Shown piece by piece: positions 44,036-52,747 of a DNA stretch of 64,000 bases (positions are counted from its first letter, which is position 1; every line of letters starts with the position of its first letter). The stretch is from Kitasatospora sp. NBC_01266 (GTDB taxonomy: Bacteria > Actinomycetota > Actinomycetes > Streptomycetales > Streptomycetaceae). The DNA lies in assembly GCF_036242395.1 (NCBI RefSeq), contig NZ_CP108458.1:2046001-2110000 (forward strand). The letters are read 5' to 3'. A model generated the notes under the pieces. It was not told the origin of the DNA and did not search any database. It was given only the letters and a program-made list of their open reading frames with translations. A program made the position numbers and the translations under genes.

Positions 44036-44812
44036 TCAGTGGGCGGTCCAACCGCCGTCCAGCGGCAGGGAAGCGCCGGTGAGGTAGCCGGTGTGCGCGG
44101 AGCAGAGCCAGAGCGCGGCCTGGGCGACCTCCTCGGGCTCGATCAGCCGCTTGATCGCCGAGCGCTCCAGCATCACCCGCTCGATGACGTCCTGCGCCGC
44201 GATGCCGTGGGCCAGCGCCTGGGCGGCGATCTGGTCCTCCACCAGGGGCGTTCGGACGTAGCCCGGGTTGACGCAGTTGCTGGTCACGCCGTGCGGCGCG
44301 CCCTCCAGCGCGACCACCTTGCTGAGCCCCTCCAGGGCGTGCTTCGCGGCGACGTACGCGACCTTGAACGGGCTGGCCCGCAGGCCGTGCACCGAGGAGA
44401 TGTTGACGATCCGTCCCCACTCCTGCCGGTACATGTGGGGCAGCGTGCGGCGGATGATCCGGAACGGCGCCTCGACCATCACCCGCTGGATCAGCTGGAA
44501 GCGCTCCGGCGGGAACTCGTGGACGGGGGCGACGTGCTGCAGGCCCGCGTTGTTCACCACGATGTCGGCGTCGTCCGGCAGCCCGTCCACCGCGTCCGGG
44601 TCGGCCAGGTCGACCACCAGCGCGATGCCGCCGATCTGCTCGGCCACCGCCTCGGCCGCCCGCGCCGCGCGGTCCACCACGTACACCTGGGCGCCCGCCG
44701 CCGCGAAGGCCAGCGCGCAGGCCCGGCCGATCCCGCCGGCCGCCCCGGTGACCAGCGCGGTGCGGCCGGTCAGGAAGGGCTCGGGAACCGTGGCCTGCTG
44801 GATGCTCTCCAT
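44036..44812 (-). CDS. 3-hydroxybutyrate dehydrogenase-like SDR
   Basis: A 258-residue classical short-chain dehydrogenase: RTALVTGAAGGIGRACALAF (cofactor), NNAGLQHVAPVHEFPPERF, INISSVHGLRASPFKVAYVAAKHALEG (Ser, YxxxK) and NPGYVRTPLVEDQI. The NNAGLQHVAPVEEF-type stretch and the PLVEDQ segment are typical of D-3-hydroxybutyrate dehydrogenase, which interconverts 3-hydroxybutyrate and acetoacetate with NAD. ATG 44812 is the most likely start. It precedes the PucR-type gene on the same strand. Confidence 0.85.
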   Translation of the reverse strand: MESIQQATVPEPFLTGRTALVTGAAGGIGRACALAFAAAGAQVYVVDRAARAAEAVAEQIGGIALVVDLADPDAVDGLPDDADIVVNNAGLQHVAPVHEFPPERFQLIQRVMVEAPFRIIRRTLPHMYRQEWGRIVNISSVHGLRASPFKVAYVAAKHALEGLSKVVALEGAPHGVTSNCVNPGYVRTPLVEDQIAAQALAHGIAAQDVIERVMLERSAIKRLIEPEEVAQAALWLCSAHTGYLTGASLPLDGGWTAH

Positions 44813-44904
44813 GACCGGCCACGGTAGGCAGCGGGGCGGGCCTCTCCTATGTGGGTGACCACCACAGTGGCCGGCCTGGTCATGGGTCAACCTGCCATGC
44901 GCAC

Positions 44905-44944
44905 GGGCTCCTCGGGTGCCGGCCGGCTCGCACCCGAGGAGCCC
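44905..44944 (-). terminator. Perfect 15-bp hairpin
   Basis: GGGCTCCTCGGGTGC (44905-44919) pairs perfectly with 44930-44944 around a ten-base loop. It lies just beyond the TetR remnant stop on the minus strand. Confidence 0.75.
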
Positions 44945-44953
44945 GCCCGGTGG

Positions 44954-45160
44954 CTACGGAGCCGGCTGCGGCTGGGTGACGCAGTGGATGCCGCCGCCCT
45001 GCCCGGCGCCCGCCAGCAGGCTGCGCGCCGCCTCGATCAGCCGGGCCCGGGTCTGCTCGCCCTTGGCGGAGGCCCGTGGCCGGCGCGCCGGGCCACTGTC
45101 GGCCGTCGGCCCGGCCGGCCGGGGGTCGGCGGGGTGAACTTCCTCGGAACGCGTGGCCAC
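44954..45160 (-). pseudogene. Truncated TetR-family regulator (N-terminal fragment)
   Basis: A 68-residue frame whose middle reads KGEQTRARLIEAARSLLAGA, the first helix of a TetR HTH. The recognition helix and ligand domain are missing; instead the frame ends with GIHCVTQPQPAP and stops right before a perfect hairpin. I read it as a gene cut by deletion, whose stump kept its start and gained a terminator. A functional micro-protein cannot be excluded. Confidence 0.6.
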
Positions 45161-45243
45161 GGCCCCACCCTAACGACTCGCCACATCGGTGCCACGGCTG
45201 GGCTCAGCCCGGCTCCGGCGGCCCGAGCCGCGCCGAGCCCCGG

Positions 45244-46488
45244 TCAGGCGGCCTGCCGCCGGCGGCGACGGCTGATGCTCTCGCCCCGGAGCAGGCTGCG
45301 CAGCCGGCCGAAACGGGAGAAGCGGTCGCGGTCGGCCGCGGAGGCCCGGTCCAGCTCCTCCATCAGGCGGCGGGAGCGGTGGTCCAGGTCCAGCTCGTCC
45401 AGGATCCGGTCGATCTCGGCCAGCAGGGAGCCGTGCAGCTGCCACGCCTGGGGGTGCTCCTGGACCCGGCGCAGCAGCAGCTGGGCGACGTTGTCCCGGC
45501 TGGCCCAGGCGGCGGCGAGTTCCGAGGTGAGCCGGCTCTCGGCCTCCTCGGCGTTGCTGCTGACCTGGGTGCTCACCAGGACGGCGAAGCTCACCAGCGC
45601 GGCCCCGACGTGACTCAGCAGCTCCTCCAGCTCCAGTGCCACGTCCGGCGGGAAGAGCGGTTCGTCCGCCGCCCGCCGCTTGGCCAGGTCGGTCAGCGAG
45701 CGGGCCAGCACCCGCACCACGACCACGCAGATCTCCAGGGTGTCCAGCCCGGTGCGCAGCACCAGCCGGGAGAGCAGCCCTTCGCTGATCCGCGGGTTCA
45801 GCCGCAGGCTGTCCTCGGCCTGGCGAAGCGCGGCGTCGACGTCCGCGATCGCCTGGTCGAGGCGGCGGGCCTCGTGCAGCCGCTCGGCCGCGCGCTCCAC
45901 CCGGGCCGGCACGCCCAGCTCCTCACCGATCCGCAGCAGCAGGTGGCGGGCCCGGCGGGCCAGGTCCTCGATGGACTCGCCGGCCGTGTCCACCCAGACC
46001 GGCGGGGCGAACACCAGGTTGAAGAGCAGCCCCACCACCGCGCCCACCAGGGTCTCCAGCACCCGGTCCCAGGCCTGGGACGCCAACCGGGTCACCCCGA
46101 GCACCAGCATCGCGCTGATCGCGACCTCGTTGACGAACTCGTCGACCCGCACGAATCGCCCGATGGTCAGCGAGGCCAGGATGATCAGCCCCAGGCTCCA
46201 CCAGCTCAGTCCCATCACCGAGCTGAAGCCGATGGCGATCACCACCCCGACGACGACCGAGTTCACCCGGCGGATGCCGGTGGTGAGGGTGGAGTACAGG
46301 GTGACCTGGACGACCAGCAGCGCCGTGAGCGGCGCGGTCAGCGGCGCCGGCTCGTTGCTCACCCGCAGCGCGACGACGTAGGCGAGGGTCGCCGCGACGG
46401 TCGCCCGCACGCTCTGCACGACCGCCGGATCGCGCCATCCGCGCCGGACAACCCCCACCACTGGCTCGGTCAAACCCACTCCTGGCAT
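45244..46488 (-). CDS. FUSC / aromatic acid exporter family membrane protein
   Basis: A 414-residue protein with six N-terminal hydrophobic helices (SVRATVAATLAYVVALRVSN, LTALLVVQVTLYSTL, VVVGVVIAIGFSSVMGLSWW and following) and a long cytoplasmic helical C-domain. The ETLVGAVVGLLFNLVF segment is typical of FUSC/DUF939 proteins. ATG 46488 follows GGAGGGG. Relatives export aromatic carboxylic acids or similar anions. The C-terminus is very basic (ISRRRRRQ). No regulator is obviously linked to it. Confidence 0.82.
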   Translation of the reverse strand: MPGVGLTEPVVGVVRRGWRDPAVVQSVRATVAATLAYVVALRVSNEPAPLTAPLTALLVVQVTLYSTLTTGIRRVNSVVVGVVIAIGFSSVMGLSWWSLGLIILASLTIGRFVRVDEFVNEVAISAMLVLGVTRLASQAWDRVLETLVGAVVGLLFNLVFAPPVWVDTAGESIEDLARRARHLLLRIGEELGVPARVERAAERLHEARRLDQAIADVDAALRQAEDSLRLNPRISEGLLSRLVLRTGLDTLEICVVVVRVLARSLTDLAKRRAADEPLFPPDVALELEELLSHVGAALVSFAVLVSTQVSSNAEEAESRLTSELAAAWASRDNVAQLLLRRVQEHPQAWQLHGSLLAEIDRILDELDLDHRSRRLMEELDRASAADRDRFSRFGRLRSLLRGESISRRRRRQAA

Positions 46489-46670
46489 CCCCTCCTTCTT
46501 CCCGCTTCGGGGGCGAGTCGACACCAGGGGGGTCGAATCAGCCACACTTGCACCTGAAACGCCATCCCGGTGGCAGATCCACGACGCCGGGTACCCGTGT
46601 TCCGGGGGCGGACATGGGGCCAACCGGGCAAGCTGACTGCGATCCGCCCTCCGACGAGAAGGTAACTGCC

Positions 46671-46970
46671 TTGGCCACCGACTACGACGCTCCGCGCAAC
46701 ACCAACGACGACACGAACGACGACAGCATCGAGGAACTGAAGGGCCGCCGCGACGACAAGGCCGGCGCCACGATCGACATCGACAGCGAGGCCGTCGAGG
46801 GCATCGAGCTGCCCGGCGCCGACCTGTCCGGCGAAGAGCTCACCGTCCGGGTGGTGCCGATCCAGCAGGACGAGTTCACCTGCATGACCTGCTTCCTGGT
46901 CCACCACCGCACCCAGCTCGCCGGTGAGGACAAGAAGGGCCAGCCGATCTGCGTGGACTGCGCCTCCTGA
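46671..46970 (+). CDS. DUF4193-family zinc-ribbon-like protein
   Basis: A 99-residue actinobacterial protein. A very acidic N-terminus (DYDAPRNTNDDTNDDSIEEL) precedes a C-terminal pair of CxxC motifs (CMTCFLVHHRTQL and CVDCAS) that should bind zinc. TTG 46671 is chosen because GAGAAGG lies upstream and relatives begin with ATDYD. This matches DUF4193, a conserved housekeeping-type family. Some studies link such proteins to RNA polymerase or stress, but function here is not established. Confidence 0.88.
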   Translation: MATDYDAPRNTNDDTNDDSIEELKGRRDDKAGATIDIDSEAVEGIELPGADLSGEELTVRVVPIQQDEFTCMTCFLVHHRTQLAGEDKKGQPICVDCAS

Positions 46971-47035
46971 TCCCACGCGCTGCCGCCTGCTGGACACCGG
47001 CGTGTTCAGTGGGCGGCAGCGGGTACGGGGTCCTT

Positions 47036-47902
47036 ATGGCACTCATTCGTGGACGCCGTGCCGGCGGCGGTCGGGCCCCCGCCAACGGGGACGACCAGGA
47101 GACCGCCGACGATCTCAGCTCGCTCACCGCCGGAATGGAGCACTGGGACCTCGGCCCGCCCGAGCAGGACGCCGCCCGGCAGGCGCGCGGGCGCCGGCGG
47201 ATGACGGCGCTGATCCGCGACCTGGCGCACGGCAACGGCACCGGCCACGGTGAGCCGGGCCGGCGCGAAGCGGGCCGCGGCGTCGGGGTCGGTATCCGCG
47301 GGCTCACCGATCGCCTGCTGGCCCTCGCACCGCGCATCCCGGTGCGGGACCTCGCCACCCTGCGCGCGCAGCATCCGCACGTGAGCGGCCCCGAGGAGCT
47401 GGCCGACCGGCTGGTGGCCGGGGCGAGCCGGGCCTCCAGCGCCGTCGGCGCGGGGGTGGGCGCGGCCGCCATGGCGCCCGTACCGCCGGCCATGACCGTG
47501 GAGCTCGCCGCCGAGACGCTCGCGATCGCCGCGGTGGAGATCAAGCTGATCGCCGAACTGCACGAGGTCTACGGGCAGCGCCCGGCGGGCACCGGCTCGC
47601 AGCGCGCCACCGCCTATCTGGCCTCCTGGGCCAACCGGCGCGGCATCGACCGGGTGAGTCTGACCACCCCGGGCGGCCTGCTCGCGCTCAGCGCCGGCTC
47701 CCGGGTCCGCCGCCAGGTGGCCAAGCGGCTCACCCGCAGCTCGCTGCGGAAGCTGCCGACGCTCACCCCGTTCCTGCTCGGCGCGGTGGCCGGTGCCCGG
47801 CTCAACCGGCACGACACCCGCCGGCTCGCCGCCCGGGTCCGGGCCGACCTGCGGCGCGGCTACCCCGGCGGGCCCGGACACTGGGCCCCGCGGCCGCGAT
47901 GA
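47036..47902 (+). CDS. Conserved actinobacterial protein of unknown function
   Basis: A 288-residue protein starting MALIRGRRAGGGRAP. A central helical part (PPAMTVELAAETLAIAAVEI, KLIAELHEVYGQ) and a C-terminal LPTLTPFLLGAVAGARLN hydrophobic stretch suggest a membrane-associated or EcsC-like helical protein. ATG 47036 is preferred; GTG-type starts upstream are weaker. Its stop overlaps the start of the ferredoxin reductase gene (ATGA), so they are coupled. I cannot name a function. Confidence 0.75.
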   Translation: MALIRGRRAGGGRAPANGDDQETADDLSSLTAGMEHWDLGPPEQDAARQARGRRRMTALIRDLAHGNGTGHGEPGRREAGRGVGVGIRGLTDRLLALAPRIPVRDLATLRAQHPHVSGPEELADRLVAGASRASSAVGAGVGAAAMAPVPPAMTVELAAETLAIAAVEIKLIAELHEVYGQRPAGTGSQRATAYLASWANRRGIDRVSLTTPGGLLALSAGSRVRRQVAKRLTRSSLRKLPTLTPFLLGAVAGARLNRHDTRRLAARVRADLRRGYPGGPGHWAPRPR

Positions 47903-49350
47903 GTCCGCTGCGGATCGCCGTGGTCGGAGCCGGACCGGCGGGTCTCTACACCGCCGAGGCGGTGCTGAAGCAGACGGCGGCGGACGGGGCCGACGAGGTC
48001 GAGGTGGACGTGCTGGAGCGGCTGCCCACCCCGTACGGCCTGGTGCGCTACGGCGTGGCGCCCGACCACCCGTCGATCAGGTCGATCGCCGACTACCTGC
48101 GCCGGGTGCTCGAACACCCCCGGGTGCGGTTCCTCGGCGGGCTCTGCTTCGGCGTCGACGTGAGCCGCGAGACGCTGCTGGAGTGCTACGACGCCGTGGT
48201 CTACGCGACCGGCGCGACCCGCGACCGACGGCTGCGGGTGCCCGGCGAGGAGCTGCCGGGCAGCGCGGCGGCCGCCGAGTTCGTCCGCTGGTACTGCGGG
48301 CACCCGGATGTGGCTCCGGCGAGCTTCGACCTGGACGCCGTGTCGGTCGCGGTGATCGGCGCCGGCAACGTCGCGCTCGACGTGGCCCGGATCCTCGCCC
48401 GGCCGGCGGCCGACTTCCCGGCCACCGACGTCCCGGAGCCGGTGCTCGCCGCGCTGACGGCCAGCCGGGTCGAGTCCATCCACCTGATCAGCCGACGCGG
48501 ACCCGCCCAGGCGAAGTTCACCCCCCGGGAGCTGCGCGCGCTCGGTGAGCTGCCGGGCTGCGACGTCCTGGTGGACCCGGGCGACCTCGACCTCGACGCC
48601 TTCGACCCGACCGGCGCGAGCAGCGAGGCGGCCCGCGCCGACCGGCGGATCCGCGACAACCTGGCGGTCCTCACCGACTGGGCGCACCGCCCGCCGCAGG
48701 GCCGCGGCAGACGCGTGTCGCTCGGCTTCTGGCGGCGCCCGGTGGAGCTCACCGGCCCCGACCGGGTCACCGCGCTGCGGGTCGAGCGGACGGCCCTCGA
48801 CCCGCGAGGACGCCTGGTCGGCACCGGCGGGTGCGCGACCCTTCCGGTGCAGCTGGTGCTGCGCTCGGTCGGCTACCGCTCCGTACCGCTGCCCGGGGTG
48901 CCGTTCGACGAGCGGCGATCGGTCGTGCCCAACGCCGAGGGACGGGTGCTGGGGCCCGACGGCACCCCGCTGCCGGGCGAGTACGTCGCCGGCTGGCTGA
49001 AGCGCGGACCCACCGGGGTGATCGGCACCAACAAGTCCGACGCGGCCCAGACCGTCCGCGCCCTGCTCGCCGACCACCCGGTCACCGCTCCGACGTCCAC
49101 CGCCGACCAGCCGGCCACTGCCCCGTCGGCCGCCGACCCGACGGCCCGGCGACCACGGCTGACCGAGCTGCTGGCCGCCCGCGGCGTGCGGCCGGTGAGC
49201 TACGACGCCTGGCTGGGCATCGACCGCCGCGAGCGGGAGCTGGCCACCGAGCTGGGCCGCGCCGCCCGGGTGAAGCTCTCCGGCTGGGCGGAACTGAACC
49301 GCGCGGCGGGACCGCAGGGGCGCACGACGGGACCGCAGGAGCGCGCCTGA
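47899..49350 (+). CDS. fprA: Ferredoxin/adrenodoxin-type NADP+ reductase
   Basis: A 483-residue FAD enzyme resembling mycobacterial FprA. It begins RIAVVGAGPAGLYTAEAVL, then PTPYGLVRYGVAPDHPSIRS (a diagnostic stretch), VAVIGAGNVALDVARILARP for NADPH, and LISRRGPAQAKFTPRELRAL. GWLKRGPTGVIGTNKSDA near the C-terminus is also typical. It passes electrons from NADPH to ferredoxins and could serve the P450 at 33597-34904. The ATG overlaps the preceding stop. The last 90 residues include a Thr/Ala/Pro linker and a small helical end. Confidence 0.9.
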   Translation: MSPLRIAVVGAGPAGLYTAEAVLKQTAADGADEVEVDVLERLPTPYGLVRYGVAPDHPSIRSIADYLRRVLEHPRVRFLGGLCFGVDVSRETLLECYDAVVYATGATRDRRLRVPGEELPGSAAAAEFVRWYCGHPDVAPASFDLDAVSVAVIGAGNVALDVARILARPAADFPATDVPEPVLAALTASRVESIHLISRRGPAQAKFTPRELRALGELPGCDVLVDPGDLDLDAFDPTGASSEAARADRRIRDNLAVLTDWAHRPPQGRGRRVSLGFWRRPVELTGPDRVTALRVERTALDPRGRLVGTGGCATLPVQLVLRSVGYRSVPLPGVPFDERRSVVPNAEGRVLGPDGTPLPGEYVAGWLKRGPTGVIGTNKSDAAQTVRALLADHPVTAPTSTADQPATAPSAADPTARRPRLTELLAARGVRPVSYDAWLGIDRRERELATELGRAARVKLSGWAELNRAAGPQGRTTGPQERA

Positions 49351-49453
49351 CCGGTGAAGGGTGCGCAATGCCATGCCCAAAGGTGAGCAATGCCACGCCC
49401 GTCAGCCGCTTAACACGCCCATGCCCTGATCACCGGATACGGAATGACAACGA

Positions 49454-49490
49454 TCGGACAATCTGAGGTTCTTTTGAGGTTTGTGTCCGA
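49454..49490. promoter_or_regulatory. Inverted and direct repeats upstream of the permease
   Basis: TCGGACA (49454-49460) and TGTCCGA (49484-49490) form a perfect inverted repeat. Between them GAGGTT occurs twice. The patch is AT-rich (TTCTTTTGAGG) and lies about 95 bases before the permease start, so it is a likely promoter/operator. The regulator is unknown. Confidence 0.45.
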
Positions 49491-49585
49491 TTTTGTCGCT
49501 TAGTCTGCCCGGATTGCCCGGCCTGGACCGCGCCGACCCGGCGTCGGCGTTTCCCGGCTCGAGACGAAACGGAAGGACTGACACG

Positions 49586-51229
49586 TTGAGCGCGCCCGAG
49601 TCGACAACGGCGTCCCACCACAACTACCGCCGCACGCTCGGCACGATCAGCCTGACGGCCGTCGGCCTCGGCTCGATCATCGGCTCCGGCTGGCTGTTCG
49701 GCGCCGAGCGGGCCGCCAAGCTGGCCGGGCCCGCCGCGATCCTGGCCTGGGTGATCGGTGCGGCGGTGGCGCTGGTGATCGCCCTGACCTACAGCGAGCT
49801 CGGCTCGATGTTCCCCAAGGCCGGCGGCATGGTCCGGTACGGGCAGTACTCGCACGGCTCGCTGGCCGGCTACCTGGCCGCCTGGGCCAACTGGATCGCC
49901 ATCGTCTCGGTGATCCCGGGTGAGGCGACCGCCTCCGTGCAGTACATGAGTTCCTGGCACTTCGGCTGGGCGCACCAGCTCTTCGACGGCGAGAAGCTCA
50001 CCACCAGCGGGGTGGCGCTGGCCAGCGTGCTGCTGGTCGGGTACTTCGCGCTCAACTGGTTCGCCATCACGCTCTTCGCCAAGACGAACACCGCGATCAC
50101 CGTGTTCAAGGTGGTCGTCCCGGTGCTCACCGCGGGCAGCCTGCTGCTGGCGCACTTCGACAGCCACAACCTGACCGCGCACGGCGGCTTCGCCCCGCAC
50201 GGCTGGAACTCGGTCTTCACGGCGGTCGCGACCTCCGGCATCGTCTGGGCCTACAACGGCTTCCAGTCCCCGCTCAACCTGGCCGGCGAGGCCCGCAACC
50301 CGGGCAAGTCGCTGCCCAAGGCCGTGATCAGCTCGATCCTGATCGCGCTGGTGATCTACATCGCGCTGCAGGTCGCCTTCATCGGCGCGCTGCCGCACGA
50401 CGGTCTGGCGCACGGCTGGTCGGGCATCGGCTACAAGTCCCCGCTGGCCGACCTCTCGCTCGCCTGGGGCCTGAACTGGCTGGCGCTGCTGCTCTACTCG
50501 GACGCCTTCATCTCCCCCAGCGGCACCGGCATGATCTACGCGGCCACCACCTCGCGGATGATCCACGGCGTCCAGGAGAACGGCCAGCTGCCGTCGATCT
50601 TCGGCCGGGTCGACCGCAAGACCGGCGTGCCGCGCCCGGCGCTGCTGCTCAACCTGTTCATCGCCTTCCTCTTCCTGGCCGTCTTCCGCGGCTGGGGCTC
50701 GCTGGCCTCGATCGTCTCGGTCGCCACCGTGATCTCCTACGTCACCGGCCCGGTCACCGTGATGGCGCTGCGCCGGCTGGCCCCCGACCTGGCGCGCCCG
50801 GTGCGGCTGCGCGCGATGCCGGTGATCGCCCCGGTCGCGATGGTCTTCGGCTCGCTGGTCCTCTACTGGGCCCGCTGGCCGCTGACCGGCAAGGTGATCG
50901 TGCTGATGGCCGCCGGCCTGCCGATCTGGGCCTGGTACGAGCTGCGCAAGCCGTGGGCCGAGCTGAAGCCGCACCTGAAGGCGGGCACCTGGATGATCGC
51001 CTACCTGCTGGTGATGGCCGCCGTCTCCTGGGCCGGCAGCACCGAGTACGGCGGGCAGGGCTACATCCCCGAGGGCGCGGACCTGGCGCTGGTCGCCGTG
51101 CTCGCGCTGGTCTTCTACTACTGGGGCGTCCGCAGCGCCTGGGCCAACCCGTCGCTGGCGCAGGTCCGCGAGGAGCTGGCGCAGGCCGCCGCCGAGCAGC
51201 CCGAGCCCGCGCAGCCGGCCGGCGTCTGA
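49586..51229 (+). CDS. APC-superfamily amino-acid permease
   Basis: A 547-residue transporter with about 12 helices. The first helix motif GLGSIIGSGWLFGAERAAKL and the helix 6 region GIVWAYNGFQSPLNLAGEARNP are typical of the amino acid-polyamine-organocation superfamily. TTG 49586 is chosen because GGAAGGA lies eight bases upstream; the ribosome site is good and the next Met is far inside. The C-terminal tail is short and Ala/Pro/Glu-rich. It probably imports an amino acid or amine with protons. A perfect 21-base hairpin follows. Confidence 0.87.
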   Translation: MSAPESTTASHHNYRRTLGTISLTAVGLGSIIGSGWLFGAERAAKLAGPAAILAWVIGAAVALVIALTYSELGSMFPKAGGMVRYGQYSHGSLAGYLAAWANWIAIVSVIPGEATASVQYMSSWHFGWAHQLFDGEKLTTSGVALASVLLVGYFALNWFAITLFAKTNTAITVFKVVVPVLTAGSLLLAHFDSHNLTAHGGFAPHGWNSVFTAVATSGIVWAYNGFQSPLNLAGEARNPGKSLPKAVISSILIALVIYIALQVAFIGALPHDGLAHGWSGIGYKSPLADLSLAWGLNWLALLLYSDAFISPSGTGMIYAATTSRMIHGVQENGQLPSIFGRVDRKTGVPRPALLLNLFIAFLFLAVFRGWGSLASIVSVATVISYVTGPVTVMALRRLAPDLARPVRLRAMPVIAPVAMVFGSLVLYWARWPLTGKVIVLMAAGLPIWAWYELRKPWAELKPHLKAGTWMIAYLLVMAAVSWAGSTEYGGQGYIPEGADLALVAVLALVFYYWGVRSAWANPSLAQVREELAQAAAEQPEPAQPAGV

Positions 51230-51245
51230 GGCCGCGGGACCCACG

Positions 51246-51291
51246 ACAACGGGCGAGGCCTGCCGCAGCCGCGGCAGGCCTCGCCCGTTGT
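51246..51291. terminator. Perfect 21-bp bidirectional terminator hairpin
   Basis: Arms 51246-51266 and 51271-51291 are exact complements around an AGCC loop. It lies between the convergent permease and FAD-oxidase genes. Confidence 0.88.
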
Positions 51292-51307
51292 GCTACCCGA
51301 CCATCCG

Positions 51308-52468
51308 TCAGCCGCAGAGGGCCGCCAGCTCGGCCGGCCGCTGTGGCGTGCCACCGAGCAGGCCGTCCAGCACGGCCGGGGCCAGGCCGAGCGCGGTGGT
51401 CATCCCGATGCCCGAGGTCACCGAGACCACCCGCACGCCCTCGGCGGGGGCGGCGACCAGGTAGGGGCGCACGCCGGAGGCGTACACGCCCCGCCAGCGC
51501 TCACGGACCGTCAGCTGCCCCACACCGAGCAGCTGGGCGGTCTCGCGCAGCACGGCGGCGTCCAGCTCCTCGGGGTCGAAGGGCGCCGGGGTGACGTCGT
51601 AGGTGTGGGTGTCGCCGATGGTCAGGGTGCCGTCGGGGCGCTGGGTGAACATCAGGTTGAGGCCGATCCGGATCAGCTCCGGGTGCTCGCGGGTGAGCCG
51701 CTCGCGCACCGCCGCCAGGCTCGGGCAGGCGGCGAAGCCGTCGTAGCGCAGCAGCGAGAAGCCGGTCTGCACAGCGGGCTCGATGTCCACCTGGTGCGGG
51801 TTGTCCACCCGCAGCATCCGCAGCACGCAGCGCCGCACGGTGGACTCGGCCGCCAGCTCGGGGAAGTGCCGGTCCACGTCATGGCCGGCGGCCAGCACCA
51901 CCGCACCGGCCCGCAGCTCACCACGGCTGGTGCGGACCAGCCCCGGCTCGATCGTGTGCGCGGTGGTGGCCCAGTGGAACCGGACCCCGCGCTCGGCCAG
52001 GTGGCGCGCGATCGCGGGCACACACTCACGCGGGTCGACCCGCACGTCATCGGGCAGCCAGGCACCACCGACCACACCGGGACCGACCGGCACCCGCTCG
52101 GCCACCTGCGCGGCACTGAGCAGCCGCACCTCCTCGCCCCCGCGCACCTGCTGGAACTCGGTCAGCACGGCCAGCTCGTCCTCGGCCCGGGCAACCATCA
52201 CGGTGCCGGTGCGGCGCAGCCAGAACCCGGCCCGCTCGGCCAACTTGATCCAGCGCGACCGGGCCTCCAGCCCATAGCCCAGCGCGACCCCGGCCTGCGC
52301 GGTGGCACAGGCATGCCCGAAGTTGCGCACCGAGGCCCCCGTGGCCCGCTCGTCACGCTCCACCACCGCTACCGACAGCCCGCGCTCCAGCGCCTCGTAC
52401 GCGTGGGCGAGGCCGACGATCCCGGCGCCGACAACCACCACATCCGCCGAGCCCAGCGTGTCGTTCAC
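51308..52468 (-). CDS. TIGR03364-type FAD-dependent amine oxidase (DAO fold)
   Basis: A 386-residue flavoprotein with DVVVVGAGIVGLAHAYEALE, the family's diagnostic TGASVRNFGH, and a C-terminal RPYLVAAPAEGVRVVSVTSG followed by GMTTALGLAP. TIGR03364 proteins belong to the glycine/D-amino-acid oxidase group and some occur with phosphonate (aminoethylphosphonate) breakdown genes. No phosphonate gene is nearby. GTG 52468 follows GGAGAACC. It may oxidise an imported amine, since the amino-acid permease gene is its convergent neighbour. Confidence 0.83.
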   Translation of the reverse strand: MNDTLGSADVVVVGAGIVGLAHAYEALERGLSVAVVERDERATGASVRNFGHACATAQAGVALGYGLEARSRWIKLAERAGFWLRRTGTVMVARAEDELAVLTEFQQVRGGEEVRLLSAAQVAERVPVGPGVVGGAWLPDDVRVDPRECVPAIARHLAERGVRFHWATTAHTIEPGLVRTSRGELRAGAVVLAAGHDVDRHFPELAAESTVRRCVLRMLRVDNPHQVDIEPAVQTGFSLLRYDGFAACPSLAAVRERLTREHPELIRIGLNLMFTQRPDGTLTIGDTHTYDVTPAPFDPEELDAAVLRETAQLLGVGQLTVRERWRGVYASGVRPYLVAAPAEGVRVVSVTSGIGMTTALGLAPAVLDGLLGGTPQRPAELAALCG

Positions 52469-52747
52469 GGTTCTCCATCCCGATGCGCCGGTGCGGTCGG
52501 CACATCCACTGCAAGCGTCAAGTTGTATGAACAACTTCCTTCGGGCTGAAACCTACGACCGCCCCCGGAACACCCCGAGAGACAGCCGATGAACACCCGG
52601 TGAACACCCGGGCGGCACCTCGGACCAGGCGGCGCTGGGGGCTCAAGCTCCGCGCAAGGAAGGGAAGCTGGCAGCAGAGAGCGCACTCAGAGATTTCGTA
52701 CCTTCGGGGCCCCGCCCGCCGATCGGAGCCCCGGATCGCTGCTGCAC

